Program-made: the position numbers and the translations under genes
Origin: Azolla caroliniana
Lineage: Eukaryota > Polypodiophyta
Length of the DNA: 64,000 nt
Assembly (NCBI GenBank): GCA_043228905.1
Contig: JBHGNT010000001.1
Location: forward strand, 29,016,001-29,080,000
Direction: 5' to 3'
Part shown: one piece after another, positions 32,972 through 45,488 of the stretch
Numbering within the stretch: the first letter of the stretch is position 1
How the letters are laid out: every line of letters begins with the position of its first letter
The notes under the pieces: generated by a model
Told to the model about the DNA's origin: nothing
Database searches by the model: none
What the model saw: the letters and a program-made list of their open reading frames with translations, nothing else

Positions 32972-33873
32972 GAGAGCTCACCGAACTCGTTCGGAAACTG
33001 CGGTTGAAGTTTGCCATGAAGGACCTTGGTCAGGCAAGACACATACTTGGTATGAAGACTAGTCGGCATCGCGATACATGACAACTTTTCTTGTCTCAAA
33101 CCGACTACATCGAACGTGTCTTGGAACGCTTCAACATGCACTCGGCCAAGTCTGCTTCAACCCCGCTCCCCATCAACCTTCGGCTATCTCAGCGAGAGTG
33201 GCCGACATCCGGTCCGGAGGGGGAAGATATGAAGTCGGTATCGTATGCACCGGCAGTCAGCTCTCTTATGTACGCGATGATCGCGACACGGCCTGATATT
33301 TCTCACGCCATAGGAGTCATCAGCAGATTCATGCACAACCCCGGCCGATCGCACTAGAATGCAGTCAAGCATGTGTTCAGATATCTAGCTGGCACAAAAG
33401 ACCACGGCATTCTTTTCGGCCCAAACTCAACCTCAGGCGTAGTCGGTTAGTACCGACTCGAACTTCGCTGGCTGTATGGATAGTCAAAAATCAACAACCG
33501 AATATTGTTTCAAATTCGGAAATGGAGCAATCTCGTGGAAGTCAAAACTTTAGGAGTGCACAGCCACCTCAACGACCGAAGTGGAATATTTAGTTGCGTC
33601 TGACGCGGCAAAAGAAGCTTTATGGCTCGGTCGGTTGGCGCACACGTTTCGACAGGTCGACTCCGACTCGGCTCCAGTTGTCTACAGCGACAGTCAGGGT
33701 GTTGTTGTTTGTCAAAAAATCTAGTTCACCACAACGCGTCTAAGCATATCGACATTCGATATCACTTCGTTCGGGACTGCGTCATTTCAGGGAAAATCGG
33801 TCTCGAGAAGATATCCACAACCGATAATGTCGAAGATGGAATGACCAAGTGTCTTTCGGCGGATCGTTTCTGA
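32972..33873 (+). pseudogene. Copia RT C-terminus and RNase H remnant
   Basis: It reads KFAMKDLGQARHILGM (about 33010), SQTDYIERVLERFNMHSAKS (about 33092), YAPAVSSLMYAMIATRPDIS (about 33240), then RNase H parts in shifting frames (STTEVEY near 33570; the DSQ box near 33690; HNASKHIDIRYHFVRDCV near 33730; DGMTKCLS). Stops include a TGA near 33079 and a TAG near 33356. Non-functional. Confidence 0.85.
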
Positions 33874-34116
33874 TCCCTTCGGCACCAGATGGGCGTAACG
33901 AAAAATCGGTCTGGTTAAAGCCGGACACAGCACAAGACGGTTTTGGACCACCGACATCGATTCTCTGAGGATCGGCTTTAGCTCTTCCGACCCGACCGAT
34001 TCGGTCTTCTGTCTTCGAATATTGCCGACTCTGACAAAACCAATCTGTCCAATAAACCTTGTATATATAGCTGAAATTCTTTAAGATAACCCTTGTATAC
34101 GCCCATTACGGGGGAG

Positions 34117-34424
34117 TGTCGAATACGAGTGTATAATGGCCGTATTCACACTGTCCCTTTGGACAACCCAAGTTCGGGCTATTTTTGTAAATAGCATAAA
34201 GGGCAGTTGCCCTAGGACAATCACTATATAAAGTGACTTTGTAACCTTTAGAAAAGGTTGTTGTTGTCGTTGGTTGTCATTTTGTAACTGTTGCTATTGG
34301 AATATAATGTTTCATTTGTGCCTCTCTCTCTCTCCCTCTGTGTCTATCTTGCTCATGCATACACAGGTTCTTCTTCATCACGAATGTTGCTTGCACTTCC
34401 GCATTGACGGCCTTGTCCCCAACA
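34117..34424 (+). repeat. 3' LTR of the copia derivative
   Basis: 308 bp, complete, preceded by the polypurine tract ACGGGGGAG and followed by CCTAA. Confidence 0.9.
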
Positions 34425-34429
34425 CCTAA

Positions 34430-37400
34430 ATAATGTAATCTTAGTTCTACAAGCTTGGTTAATGAAGCACTTGCTTTTTATGAAGACGTAATGTCATTGT
34501 TGATTAGGTCATTTAGTTTTACATGCATAAAAAAATTAACCCATTAAGAAGAATGAGAATATGCTTAATCGTGCCTTTCTCTCAATGAAGGATAGGAAAT
34601 TCCACTAGTTGGTGAATTACTATGGCTATAGATGTATGTGATTCCATGTAGAGTCTCGTAGAGGTGGTTCTTTAAACACATCATTCATCGATCATTTATC
34701 ATAGGAAAATTCGAGGATATCCTTTAGTTTGAAAGGATATTGTGTCTCGTGTATTTGTTGATTCATTGCTTCAAACAATAACAATTGAAGTTATAAATTT
34801 ACAAGTTGGATGATTGACACTAGTGAGGACTTCGTAAGCCATTAGTTTAAGTGGTATTATTGCTCATACTGCATTAGGACGGAGTTCATGGCCTTGTGTG
34901 ACTCTCCCTCAAAAACTTTATAGTTGCCAAAAGAATTACTCAAATCCATCAAAGAGTTATTATGGTATTGGCTTAATTAGGTTTGGGTGAAGGTCCAATG
35001 AGAACAATTCTTTACATGAGAAAATCATAATATAATCGATGAATTGGTCTTAATAGATAAAACAAATTGTGTTTTTCTTTTTGTTAGATGGAGAGTTGTG
35101 GCGAAGGGATTCATTAAAGTTGGATGAAGTTTTATAAATTGTACAAGAATTAGGAGAAGACATTGTTGCTTATATAGTAACTTAACGATGACAAAACAAT
35201 AACATGAGCCGTTGCATATGCCACAGTTCTATTAGAGGCCCATAACAGATTTATTCCATTGTCTACGAGATAGAGAAGGTATAAAGTTGGCCCATAACAT
35301 ATGTGTAGTACAAAAAGAAACTCCATCTTTAGGGAGGGATGCTAATCGTATATCTATATATGTTCCAAATGTTATGTCCCTTGTATTCTTATCCTATTAA
35401 TTTAGCTTCATGCTCACATGTTTGGTTTTTATGAGATAAAAATGTGCATGAAAGCATAATACCCATATAAATTCTTTTTATTATCGAAGAAATGATAACG
35501 TTACTGATCTACGATGATTACGAGAAGGCACATAGACCCAATTGTCATTGTAAATATATAATCCCTTACCATAATGTAATTGCATGTGACCACATGTGAC
35601 TTCATTCATTACTAGATCAAGGATGCTTTAATATCCTTATAAAAGGTAATAACTTGTATTGAGTCTTGTGATTGAGTGGCTCTTCCTAGACCAGGTTTGC
35701 CATGTGGCTTCCATATGTCACTTATGTGAGGCATGTCATTTGTCACAAGGTAATAGGCTCTAAGTGATGTTGTGAATCGTGATTCATGTTAGTTTCTTTG
35801 TAATTGCAGTTGTGTTTCTTCTCAAACCATGTGGACTTTTGTGCAATAGATTTATTCATAGACACGAGTGTGAGAAATGTAGAGAATTCAAAGATGGAAT
35901 AGGTTTGCATTATAGGCTGCCCAATCAAGCACATTTGTAGTAGCAACATTCTCGGTGTTATTCCACCAAAACATGTAATGCACGATACTCCATGAAGATT
36001 AAGTAGTTGTTCACACATAATGCAATAAATAAATAATGGTCAATTGGCCAAATGAAGAACCATGGCACAGAAAATTGTGGACATAACATGTTGAATTGGT
36101 TTCCATTCCATATGAATAAGTTGTGGAAGAGTTTCCCAAGGAACGTGGAATAAGATACATGATAATAAAGTAGTAATTTCGAGTAAGGACCTCTTTAAAT
36201 TAATGCCTCAACAAATGGTGGAATGGATAATGAATAATGTAGGTGGCAAAGGGGCCAATGTAGGACAATCTTGAAAAAGGAGAGAAGCGTGAAAACTCGT
36301 GGGCTTGACAAAAAATTACTAATGTCAGTATGGATCTTGGCAATCATAAAGAAAGCATCATACATGTTAACGCCTTTATGGAGGTAACTACATTATTTTG
36401 ATGAAATTTGAGTTATGGAATGGATAATGAATAATGTTGGTGCCAATGGGCCCAATGTAGGCCAATCTTGAAGAAGCAGAGAAGTGTGGAAACTCATGGG
36501 CTTGCCAAAAAGTTGTTTACTAATGACAGTATGGATCAAGACAATCATAGAGAAAGCATCATACATGAACTTAACACGTTTATGGAGATAACTACATTAT
36601 TTTGATGAAATTTGAGTTATATATATTCTCTCCACTTTATAGCCATTCAAATATTTTATTAGATTGAGAAATTGTGTTTCTTATGGCATATGACAAACTT
36701 CCCATTCTTTACTTTTCTTTTGTGTATGGTTTATCCTTACACTTATTAACAAGGCTTTGTCCATCTACGCCATGGCCAACTTGACTGATCCTACACTAGT
36801 TATACACACACTCGATGCTTGCTCCAAACCACAACACTTGCATTCAACCTTTTTCACCCGCACTTTCTAATTACAATATCAAGGAAATTATTATATCATA
36901 CTAAAGTAGAGATGTATACTATTGAAGTTCCACACAATATGGAAATGATGTTGAAACTTGAAAGCTTGTTTATCGAGTGATAGTTTAGTATTATGTATTA
37001 TCAAGGAGAACTATTAAATCCTACTCTATTATCACATTTCATCAAACACGGGTATAAAAGAAGAAGTTTTTTGAAAAAAAAAAGAAGAAAGAAGAATGTC
37101 AAAACTAGAGAGTTCCAATTTTTATGGGATAAAAGGAGACATTTTTATTCAAGTGAATAAAAATACTATTAAAGTTGTTGAGCATTAAGAAACATATCAA
37201 GAATTTGAGAAAATTGTTGCAAAATTTATAGTAGAATATAAACTAGATTATTCAATCATTGAAAATCTAGCAATACATATACTTCAAAGATGCCTTTTCA
37301 AGTGGAAAAAACTATGTATTACATTATCATAGGATTTTAGAATCCAACAAAACATATTTGAGAGATTTTATGTAATCCATAAAACTCAAGTAGGTCCTAG

Positions 37401-38603
37401 GGTTCACGATTCTAAATAAACGCATCCATTGAAATGATATTGGACTATGTTTACCAAGAGATGCTAAAGTAGGAAACTAGTTGCTTGCTTTGGTCTAGGC
37501 CTATGGAGGAATTCCTCTTCTTTATTGTTTGATTTGTTGGAGATAATTTGAACTTATCCTAGTATGTTACAGTCACATATCATTAAATTTCCATGTGCAT
37601 ATAATGGAAAGGATGTAAAGCACTGCCCCTCAATGTTTTTGGTTTTGTTAAGGCCATTGAATCCTGCAGCATTTTAGTCAAATCTCATAAACTAATCATC
37701 CCATTTCAATAAATTCCATATAAAAAGGAACTTAGGAAGCTCCATCAATTAGAGAGAAATGTCTTTTTATTTGTTCCTCCACCATCGTCAATGTCAATGA
37801 AATACTTGCAAAAGAAGTTTACTATTAAAATCCATTTAAACTTTTTACAACATAATCTAACAGTGAATACTACAAAAACATCTACAAAAACAAAACCCTT
37901 CTTGCTTTGAACAAGCATGAAGGAAAAATTAAACAAACACATCAACATGTTGAAATTCTGCTCAAAGATTAACTAAATCAAATTCATAACAAAACCTCTT
38001 GGGCCTGATTTATTTGTAATCTCAACAAAAAAAGGGTATGCGCCTACATATTTTTTTGAAACCCCTTTTATCCACGCTGAAATGCATTCATTTGTTTTCA
38101 GCACTGAGCCATCATTATGGTCAGAGAGTGTTCAATGCTCAATTGATCAATATATATGTATATGTATATGTAACATGGGATACAAAATATTACAATATTC
38201 TTCAAGCCATATCAAACGGGAGGTTCCGAAACACATGAATTTGGATGACTGAAATATATCAACTACATGGTTTGATCCAATTATTATTCAACCAATCAAT
38301 CAAAACCATCAATTCCATTTCTGATTCGATGATGGCCATAGGTAGCTGAGGAATATTCCCTCGACACTGATACAATAAAATCCATAGAATAAATTCTGAT
38401 AGCATATCATCCATTTCATGCATTTTCTCATACATTACTGTACAATAACAAATGCAAAGCAATCATTTCCGCTGGTAGAAGTTGATTTATTCCATTCCCA
38501 AAGGCATTTGAGATTCCATCCGGGAAAACTAATGGAATAATAATATAAAACAGTCATCTAAATCTAGTTGTAGAATCTCTCCAGAAAGGTTATAATCCAA
38601 CCT
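34430..38603. other. Intergenic, no gene seen
   Basis: About 4.2 kb of AT-rich DNA with no supported gene. It contains a 197-bp two-copy tandem duplication (listed separately). Confidence 0.55.
36220..36620. repeat. Two-copy tandem duplication, about 197-bp period
   Basis: 'ggaatggataatgaataatg' recurs at 36220 and 36417. Both copies run to 'tttgatgaaatttgagttat'. The copies differ by small indels and substitutions. Noncoding. Confidence 0.85.
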
Positions 38604-38609
38604 TTTATT
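38604..38609 (-). terminator. Candidate poly(A) signal of the CCCH gene
   Basis: AATAAA on the minus strand, about 380 nt beyond the stop codon. A second AATAAA lies at 38643-38638, so alternative sites are possible. Confidence 0.45.
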
Positions 38610-38985
38610 GGGGGTAAATGTTTTCTTTTTGCACTGTTTTATTCAGTGGAAAGAGAATCCCAATTGCGGGTCTCCTTCTGATAATATGATAATGAGATTG
38701 AGAATGAGAATAATAAATAACAAATAATAAATAATCCCTACTTGAATTATGGTAATCATATCCATGGCTTCTTTTTCCATGCCCAGACAGTGGTAGGTAC
38801 TTCATTACTGAAGCACCAGATATGATAACTTAGTCTGTGGTTTTAAAACCAGACAATAACCATTTCCATGCCAGAGAACAAATCAAAAAATGATATAGGA
38901 TAATTGAATAACGTGGCCAGGGTCATTTGAAACATTTGCATATCCCACCCGAAAGAAATAATGGGTATATACAAGTTTGCTTCAT

Positions 38986-41373
38986 TCAAGCTACGATTTG
39001 ATCCAAGTGCATGTTCTCCATCCATGACCCAAGAACAGAGAGATCAGCATCTCGAGAAGAAGCACAATCGTCAGAGGCACTGGCATTGATACCAGACTCT
39101 TCCTTAACTATCGTCTCAACCCATGCTTCCTCCTGTCTTTCTCTTAGATCAAATGAAGAAGACTTTTTAAACCTCGACAAATCTTCTCTTTGCATCCCCC
39201 ACTCTAGCTTTCCAGTGGGAGAACCCCAACCACACAAAGGAGAATTTGCTCCTAACTCTCTTGAACTATGACTTTTTGTATCACCCTGAGAAAAAGACGC
39301 TTGAACTGCTAGTATCCCTGGTTTTAATGCCACACCATTGCTAGTCTTTCTATCAACATCTAACCCTCCAAATGATGACATTCGACCAAGTGAACCGAGG
39401 TTATAAGATGGTGATTGTGTTAAAGAATACTGCCTTGGAGATCCTTGCAAGTTAGGCTCAGGTAACATAAGTGTTTGTGTAGAAGGATAAAGCTTTGGAG
39501 GGCATTGCAAGTTAAACTCGGGTAACGCAAGTGTTTGAGTAGAAGCATAATGCTTTGGAGAGCTTTGCACTAGAGACTCTAGAGCTGTTTGCCGTTGCAT
39601 TTGTATTTGCATTTGATCGGATATGGACATAAAGGCTTGTGAGGACGGTTTCATCTGTGTTTCGATCATCAATGAGTCATGCATCGTAGACTGAGGAGAT
39701 GAAACCATCTCTGATGCAAAAAAGTCTTCGAGATTCGTGGGTGAAACACTGACCTCCAAACCTTTATATTGTCCAACTCTGGACGACGAAGTCCCAGAGG
39801 CCGAGGCTGCAATAGCTGCATTTAACCTGGCTTGAGTCGAGAGTGCCTGAGAAGAGATAGAAGAAGTTTCACTCACAATCTGTCCATCGAACTCTGACAT
39901 CCTTCCCAGCTCATCTAGAGAGAGATCACGAGCATTTAAGGCTGATCTCAGTCTACTAGCATGTAGACTCATCCCTGGGAGATGAAGTGGTGGTAGATTG
40001 GATGATGACGACCAAGCACCAGAGAGAGAATTAGCTGGAGAGGATGATGGAGACAAACACGGCGTTGTTCCATGATTAACCTGTACAACAGTATTATTTG
40101 ACAAGGAAAATGAACTCATCATTAAGCTCGATGATGGAGAACCTGGAGCCAGAGGAGGGCTCATTGTTGCCACATCTCTTGGAGAAGTTATTGATGAACC
40201 AGAAGACACATATAAGGGTCTAAGCTCATGGGTTTTATGAGCAAAAAAACACACTCGTCTTGCACAATCGGTGCCATCTTTGCATAGGCGAGTTCTGTAT
40301 TGAGCAGGATGTAGCCAACATTCAAATACGCCATGTGCGTATTCACATGCATCACCCCTCCTGCATGAGCCCTTTCGAAAATCGGGGCAAGGGACACAAC
40401 TATAGTGATACCTTCTCGGATCCCTTCTACGAGCATTTTCGCCTGGATGGACAAAAGGACACTCTGTCCAATCATGTGAATACGCCCTCGAACATGGACG
40501 TATTTTGAAAGAGAACATGCGGAATTCATCTGTTGTGTACATGCTATTCTTGATATCTGGTATAGATGGATCAATTGGGTATTCCCTTGATTTCTCATTT
40601 CCTTCCTTAGCTGTACATTTATCTGATTCCCTGGGGGAGGATGAAGGAGACTGATTAGATGTCCCAGAGGAGGAGGATATAGCTATAGGTAGAACATCAT
40701 CATCTCCTACAACACTCGATCCATTGAAATCAAGTGATTGAAAAGGTTCATCACATTCAAGCCTCTCAAATATATCAACCTGTGGAAAGATGGTGGCCTC
40801 GGATGCCACTTTCAATATGATTTCCAACGTTTCCTTCACATGTTTCAACCTTGGAAAGCTAGCAATCACATCAGCGGGCCTTCTTCCTTGAGCATCGACC
40901 ACATTCAAGTCAGCTCCGTGTTCAAGTAGAAGCTTCACAGTCTCAATCGCACGTAGAGAACCGCCCGCAGCAGCGCAGTGCAGTGATGTGCTTCCATCTG
41001 AACCACAAGCCATGTTAATTTGTCCATAGGAATCAGATAAGCCTAGAATATACTTGAGCACATCCACACTCCCATACAAGGAAGCGATCATCGCTGGATT
41101 CCTCTGCTCTAATACCATGCGCGTTGTGCCACTTTGTCGGCTATACCAACTTCCAAAGCCAAAGGTTCTTGCCTTACCGTCTTTGATGGCCTCTTTGAAA
41201 CCTTCCAAGTCATTTTCAGCAGCTAATTCTAATAGATCAGAGATAGGATCTCCCTCTTGTTCATTCAGAACATCCATAGAATAATGGATTGTGGACCCTT
41301 GAGAGTTGGAAAGAACATTCTCACATGTATTGCTGGGACTGTTTCCAGACTGTTGTTCCAGTTCTCCACACAT
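38986..41373 (-). CDS. Ankyrin-repeat tandem CCCH zinc-finger protein (RR-TZF class)
   Basis: 795 aa in one exon. Plant RR-TZF proteins (the group of Arabidopsis C3H29/30/47/56/66) bind RNA, often shuttle to cytoplasmic granules and act in stress and hormone responses. Seen here: ankyrin repeats at about 94-180 ([28 protein letters not shown]); an Arg-rich RR motif at about 294-326; finger 1 C329-C337-C343-H347 (C-X7-C-X5-C-X3-H); finger 2 C364-C370-C375-H379 (C-X5-C-X4-C-X3-H); and a long Ser/Gln-rich, probably disordered C-terminus with a 20-residue repeat at about 602-652. Start: an in-frame TAA lies two codons upstream of the ATG (41373), and no earlier start is possible. A 5'UTR intron is predicted just upstream. 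Family placement is firm. The exact orthologue is not. Confidence 0.95.
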   Translation of the reverse strand: MCGELEQQSGNSPSNTCENVLSNSQGSTIHYSMDVLNEQEGDPISDLLELAAENDLEGFKEAIKDGKARTFGFGSWYSRQSGTTRMVLEQRNPAMIASLYGSVDVLKYILGLSDSYGQINMACGSDGSTSLHCAAAGGSLRAIETVKLLLEHGADLNVVDAQGRRPADVIASFPRLKHVKETLEIILKVASEATIFPQVDIFERLECDEPFQSLDFNGSSVVGDDDVLPIAISSSSGTSNQSPSSSPRESDKCTAKEGNEKSREYPIDPSIPDIKNSMYTTDEFRMFSFKIRPCSRAYSHDWTECPFVHPGENARRRDPRRYHYSCVPCPDFRKGSCRRGDACEYAHGVFECWLHPAQYRTRLCKDGTDCARRVCFFAHKTHELRPLYVSSGSSITSPRDVATMSPPLAPGSPSSSLMMSSFSLSNNTVVQVNHGTTPCLSPSSSPANSLSGAWSSSSNLPPLHLPGMSLHASRLRSALNARDLSLDELGRMSEFDGQIVSETSSISSQALSTQARLNAAIAASASGTSSSRVGQYKGLEVSVSPTNLEDFFASEMVSSPQSTMHDSLMIETQMKPSSQAFMSISDQMQIQMQRQTALESLVQSSPKHYASTQTLALPEFNLQCPPKLYPSTQTLMLPEPNLQGSPRQYSLTQSPSYNLGSLGRMSSFGGLDVDRKTSNGVALKPGILAVQASFSQGDTKSHSSRELGANSPLCGWGSPTGKLEWGMQREDLSRFKKSSSFDLRERQEEAWVETIVKEESGINASASDDCASSRDADLSVLGSWMENMHLDQIVA
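39415..39570 (-). repeat. 60-bp coding tandem repeat in the CCCH gene
   Basis: Three 20-codon units encode variants of P-(K/R)-x-Y-x-(S/L)-T-Q followed, in two units, by TL-x-LPE-x-NLQ. The units are highly similar at DNA level ('gtgtttg.gtagaag'), indicating recent internal duplication. Confidence 0.8.
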
Positions 41374-41415
41374 TCTTTAATTCTGTCTCAATTTCACTAT
41401 GTCTCCGAGACCACC

Positions 41416-42546
41416 CTGACAAGATGAAAATAAAATAAAAATCATAGTAAAACATGTTCATGAGCATCAAAGAAGGGGGAAAACAAAAAACAAGCCATTT
41501 TAACATCACAGGGTGTTCATAAGCAGCAGAAATGGGAAATAAAGAAAATGAAAGCATTTAATATCATAGCATATTGTCCGTAAGCAGCAAAGAACGAAAT
41601 ACTGAAGCTTTATGTTTCATACAGACCAAAGAAGGGACCATCATAGGATGTTGTTCATAAGCACTAGAGCAGGGAATAAAGAATAAAGAAGCATTATTTA
41701 CCCAAAGGAGGAATGGGATAAAGGTACTTATCTATGCATGCATAGACATCATGAAATACGAATTAGTTAAACTTCGTATAGAAAGAGTTCTCTAATTGTA
41801 TGAGAAAAATCATAAATGACATAATCTCGACTGTGATAACAGAACAGTCTACGAGGAACCTTATGCATAAGTAAACAAAAGTGTGAATCGAAAGTGAAAA
41901 TTCTGGTTCAGGAATTCCTAAGAAATATATCATCCATTAAGAGAAGAAAGAAAAGGGCAATTTTCAAGCAAGCAAAACCTCTTTTTTTCATAATAGAGAA
42001 TTACATGTATGATGACGCTTTTCTTGAAGGCATTGGCTGCTTAAGAAAAAGGTATATGTGGATCAAGCATTTAGAAGAAACGAGAACGGAAGGGAAAGAT
42101 TTTGAGACTGAAACTTAGAAATGGAATTATGGTATGATAATCGGCAAGATTTCGGTACAGAAACTTAGAAATAGAATTATCCTAAGATAATCGCGATATT
42201 AATGATAGAGATCTTTCAATTAGAACTAAGAAAATGAGGGGGAAATGAAATTAACAAAAATCATGTAGGTTTATCTATCTGTGATTGCAAATTGAGAGAG
42301 AGAGACGGGTCAGCCTTTGTTCGTTTAACTGATGAAGAAACGATACAGCGAGGGCGAGAGAGAGAGAGAGAGAGAGAATCTTAGGCCTTTGTTCACTTAA
42401 CTGATGGATCAGAGAAGGAATGATGAAGAAAAAGGGAACCAGGAAAGGTCAGGAAACTCCAGCGAAACAGAGAAAGAGGAGAACAGAAACAGTGTGGAGA
42501 AGCAGGGCAGAAGAAACGTAGATAAAGGGAAGGGAAGGGAAGATAC
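41416..42546 (-). other. Predicted 5'UTR intron of the CCCH gene
   Basis: On the minus strand a donor CCAG|GTATC stands at 42547/42546. An acceptor with a long T-rich tract, TTTTCATCTTGTCAG|GGTGG, stands at 41416/41415. A 5'UTR intron is common in this gene class. Upstream exon 1 (roughly 42750-42547) is CT-rich leader sequence. No TATA box is apparent. Not proven without transcript data. Confidence 0.6.
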
Positions 42547-42721
42547 CTGGAGCTCGGAAGAAGGTATCTGATCTCTGCGATTTCCTCTTCGTTTCTGGTG
42601 GATATGGAGAACAAACAGAAGCTTTCGTCGTGGCGACCAGGAGAAGGAGAGAGAGAAAGAGAGAACGAAAAAAACGAGAGAAACGCAGAGGATGCAAATG
42701 AAAAGAAAAAGAAAAATAGAA

Positions 42722-42748
42722 GTGATTGATTGATTGATTGATTGATAT
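42722..42748. repeat. (GATT)n microsatellite at the CCCH promoter/leader
   Basis: About six GATT units, adjacent to the probable transcription start of the minus-strand CCCH gene. Confidence 0.85.
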
Positions 42749-42779
42749 GTAAAAACTCTCAAACACTACCCTCAAAACT

Positions 42780-45447
42780 CATCCCAACCCAACCCAACAA
42801 AACAAACACACACGCACCCCCCCCCCCCCCCCAATAATAATAATAACCAAAAACCCGAGATACCGCATGAGGCAAGCAAACACACAGAGATAGAGACATA
42901 GAGACTGAGCCGGCTCTGAGAGACGGACGAAATGAACGGTAATGTGTGTGACTCCGACAACATGGCATCCATCCGTCCATACTCATCCACGCAAGGCCCG
43001 ACCAATGTCCTCGTTCCTTCGTGTTCACACCTAGCACTAGCACCAGCACCAACTATTTCCTATCATCCCAATGGGCGGACGAACGGACTCCCGACATCGA
43101 AAAAAAAGTCCGGCAAGAAGCCCTTGACCATCTCAACTCTTCCCTTCCTAGTGCCCCCCCCCCCCCCCCCAATACACACACATTCACTCATTAGAATCGC
43201 TTGTTCCTTTTAACTTCGTGTTTATTATATTCTCAGCATATTATGGTTCCCTACTTATGCTTTTCTTTTCTTTTCCTTTCAAGCACAAAGAACAAAATCA
43301 TATTGGTGTACGTTGAAGAATTCATATTGGTGCCCATCATTGACATATAAACACCCTTTAACCAAGAGCGTATACAATCCCGGCCCCTCCAACACCACGC
43401 CCACACCCACACCCACCTGATGTAGTCTAAGGTACGAGGACAAAATACATAATATGGAACAAATCTAAGCAGTGGAGGACACTCAACAATGGGTTATTGT
43501 TGTCCATTAAGAGATTATTGCCTTCCTTGACATTTTCGTTGCTAGATACCTCCAATGTAATGTGAAGTTACTTGATTGGTATCATAATCCCCCCAAGTTC
43601 ATCATTTCTAGTGTTTTCTTTTTCAATTCATATTGCCTTATCTTGGGAAGTGTAATTATAGAAAAATAGTTGCATATTTATACGTGAATGCAAATTCTAA
43701 TTAACTGCAGCTATTTTGGGTTTCGATTTTCAAATGAATATTGAGTTCTTCGGTCATAAGGTTTGCAAATAGGAGGCTCAATTAAATGCGTTAAGTGACA
43801 TATTATTATGTAATTTTAATTGACAGAGGTAATGGTGAATTTGAGGATGTGTATTTAAATTTGAAACTTCATATTCGAATATTGGAGTTGAAACATTGAA
43901 TTGGCTCTCAAATTTACAACTCATCAATTGTACTTAGGGGACATTTGCCATAGATGTTTTTAGATGAAACCTACACATTTAACTATCAAAACATTATCCT
44001 CTCATGTATTTTTCAACCTATTAAATTCAAAATCCTCAGCCAACTTTTGGTGAATTAAGGTCCTGTTTTCCTTGACTTTTTGTCACACACATAAAATTTG
44101 TCCTTTAAACTAGCTTTTTGCTCCTCAATATTTTGCAACCAACAAAAAACCATGTATTTACAAAATTAATAACCATTATGAATGTTCCCTTTCTTATCTC
44201 AAAAGACATTGCCTTTCCACATCTTACCCTTATCTTTTTTGTTGATATTTATACCATCATACTCTTGAATTCGAGAGCAAGAGAAGCATGATACCTTATA
44301 TTTCTTGTATACATGCAAAGGGTTCCAAAAGTCAAGTGATATGCTATTATTGCACTTTGACACCGAAGGATATGGTGCAACATTTGCGGTACCCTACAAT
44401 CAAAACGAATTGTTGCACCCTATTAGAATATCATGTGTTGAAAGAGGTTTGGAAAACATATCATTTTTCTTAATGATAGGATTCCATGGCACCAAAGTCA
44501 AACGTTTGTAGAACCCAACTTTGAAATTTTTTCGTTAGTCTTATCTTAGATGAAAATCACGTTAGGTTAAGTGATCTCAACTAGATTAAAGGAGCTAATC
44601 AATATATGGAGCATAAAACTAACATCTCAATTATTATGGGGATAGAAAAAAGCAAATCTTCATTAGTTACCGTAAGCAAAAGTTGGTGTGTTACTTTAAA
44701 GTTTTTGTTCACTCTTGCCAGGTTGAAATATAAATGTTCTGACTCATCCATCTAATGAAAAAGCAACATGCACTTGATGTCAAAGTTTCAAGGAACATAA
44801 TAATGATTTCTCTCTTTTTCCACTTTCTAGATGCATGTGATCTACATGATCTCTTTCACATAAAATATCATAATAAAGTAGCATATACTTCAAATTGACA
44901 CTACAAAAACAACTTAGCCTTACTATTCATGTTACCAATACAAGAATCCTTACGGTAGCTCAACCCTCTTAAGGGTCCAAGGACAAACTAAAATAAAGGT
45001 AACTGTTTTTGGGAAAAGATGCTTGTAGAACTTAGTTGAGATATGATATGGAAACTTATCTAATAAGATTTTTCGAGGTAAAGATGAAGAAACAACTAAA
45101 AACAATGGAGTAATATGGCAATATTCGTAGACAATAAACAAGTCATAGATCAAACTAATGTTATCCTATTGCTCACAATGTTTTCACAATATAAGAGTTG
45201 CACTACAAATGTTGTGATTGGGTAAAATCTCCTCATTTTTTGCTAGCACCACATGTGTGACACAATGCATAAATATTCGTTTATTGTCTTCATGAAGGAA
45301 GGACCCTATTTGTACAACCACAAGCAACCAATCGCGATATCAACAAGATCCATATGCATATAATAAAGAAGCCAATACACACAAACAATGTTGTTACACA
45401 CACAAGGGAACGTTTTTCGAATTGTGTATGCCATATGTAACTAATAA

Positions 45448-45488
<41 letters not shown>

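Larger units (their letters stand above)
32698..34424 (+). mobile_element. Ty1/copia deletion derivative
   Basis: 1727 bp. The 5' LTR (32698-32971) has lost its last 34 bp. The complete 3' LTR is 34117-34424 (308 bp, TGTCGAATAC...CCCCAACA). The perfect target duplication CCTAA lies at 32693-32697 and 34425-34429. A single deletion removed the LTR end, primer site, gag, protease, integrase and most of the RT. The LTRs carry a TATA-like TATATAAAG and a CT microsatellite. About six differences over 274 bp of shared LTR are seen by eye. Confidence 0.9.

Noticed and set aside
42393-42775. Overlapping minus-strand frames of 73-117 codons
   Set aside because: They are CT-rich leader and intron sequence of the CCCH gene. 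The peptides are Ser/Phe/Leu low-complexity.
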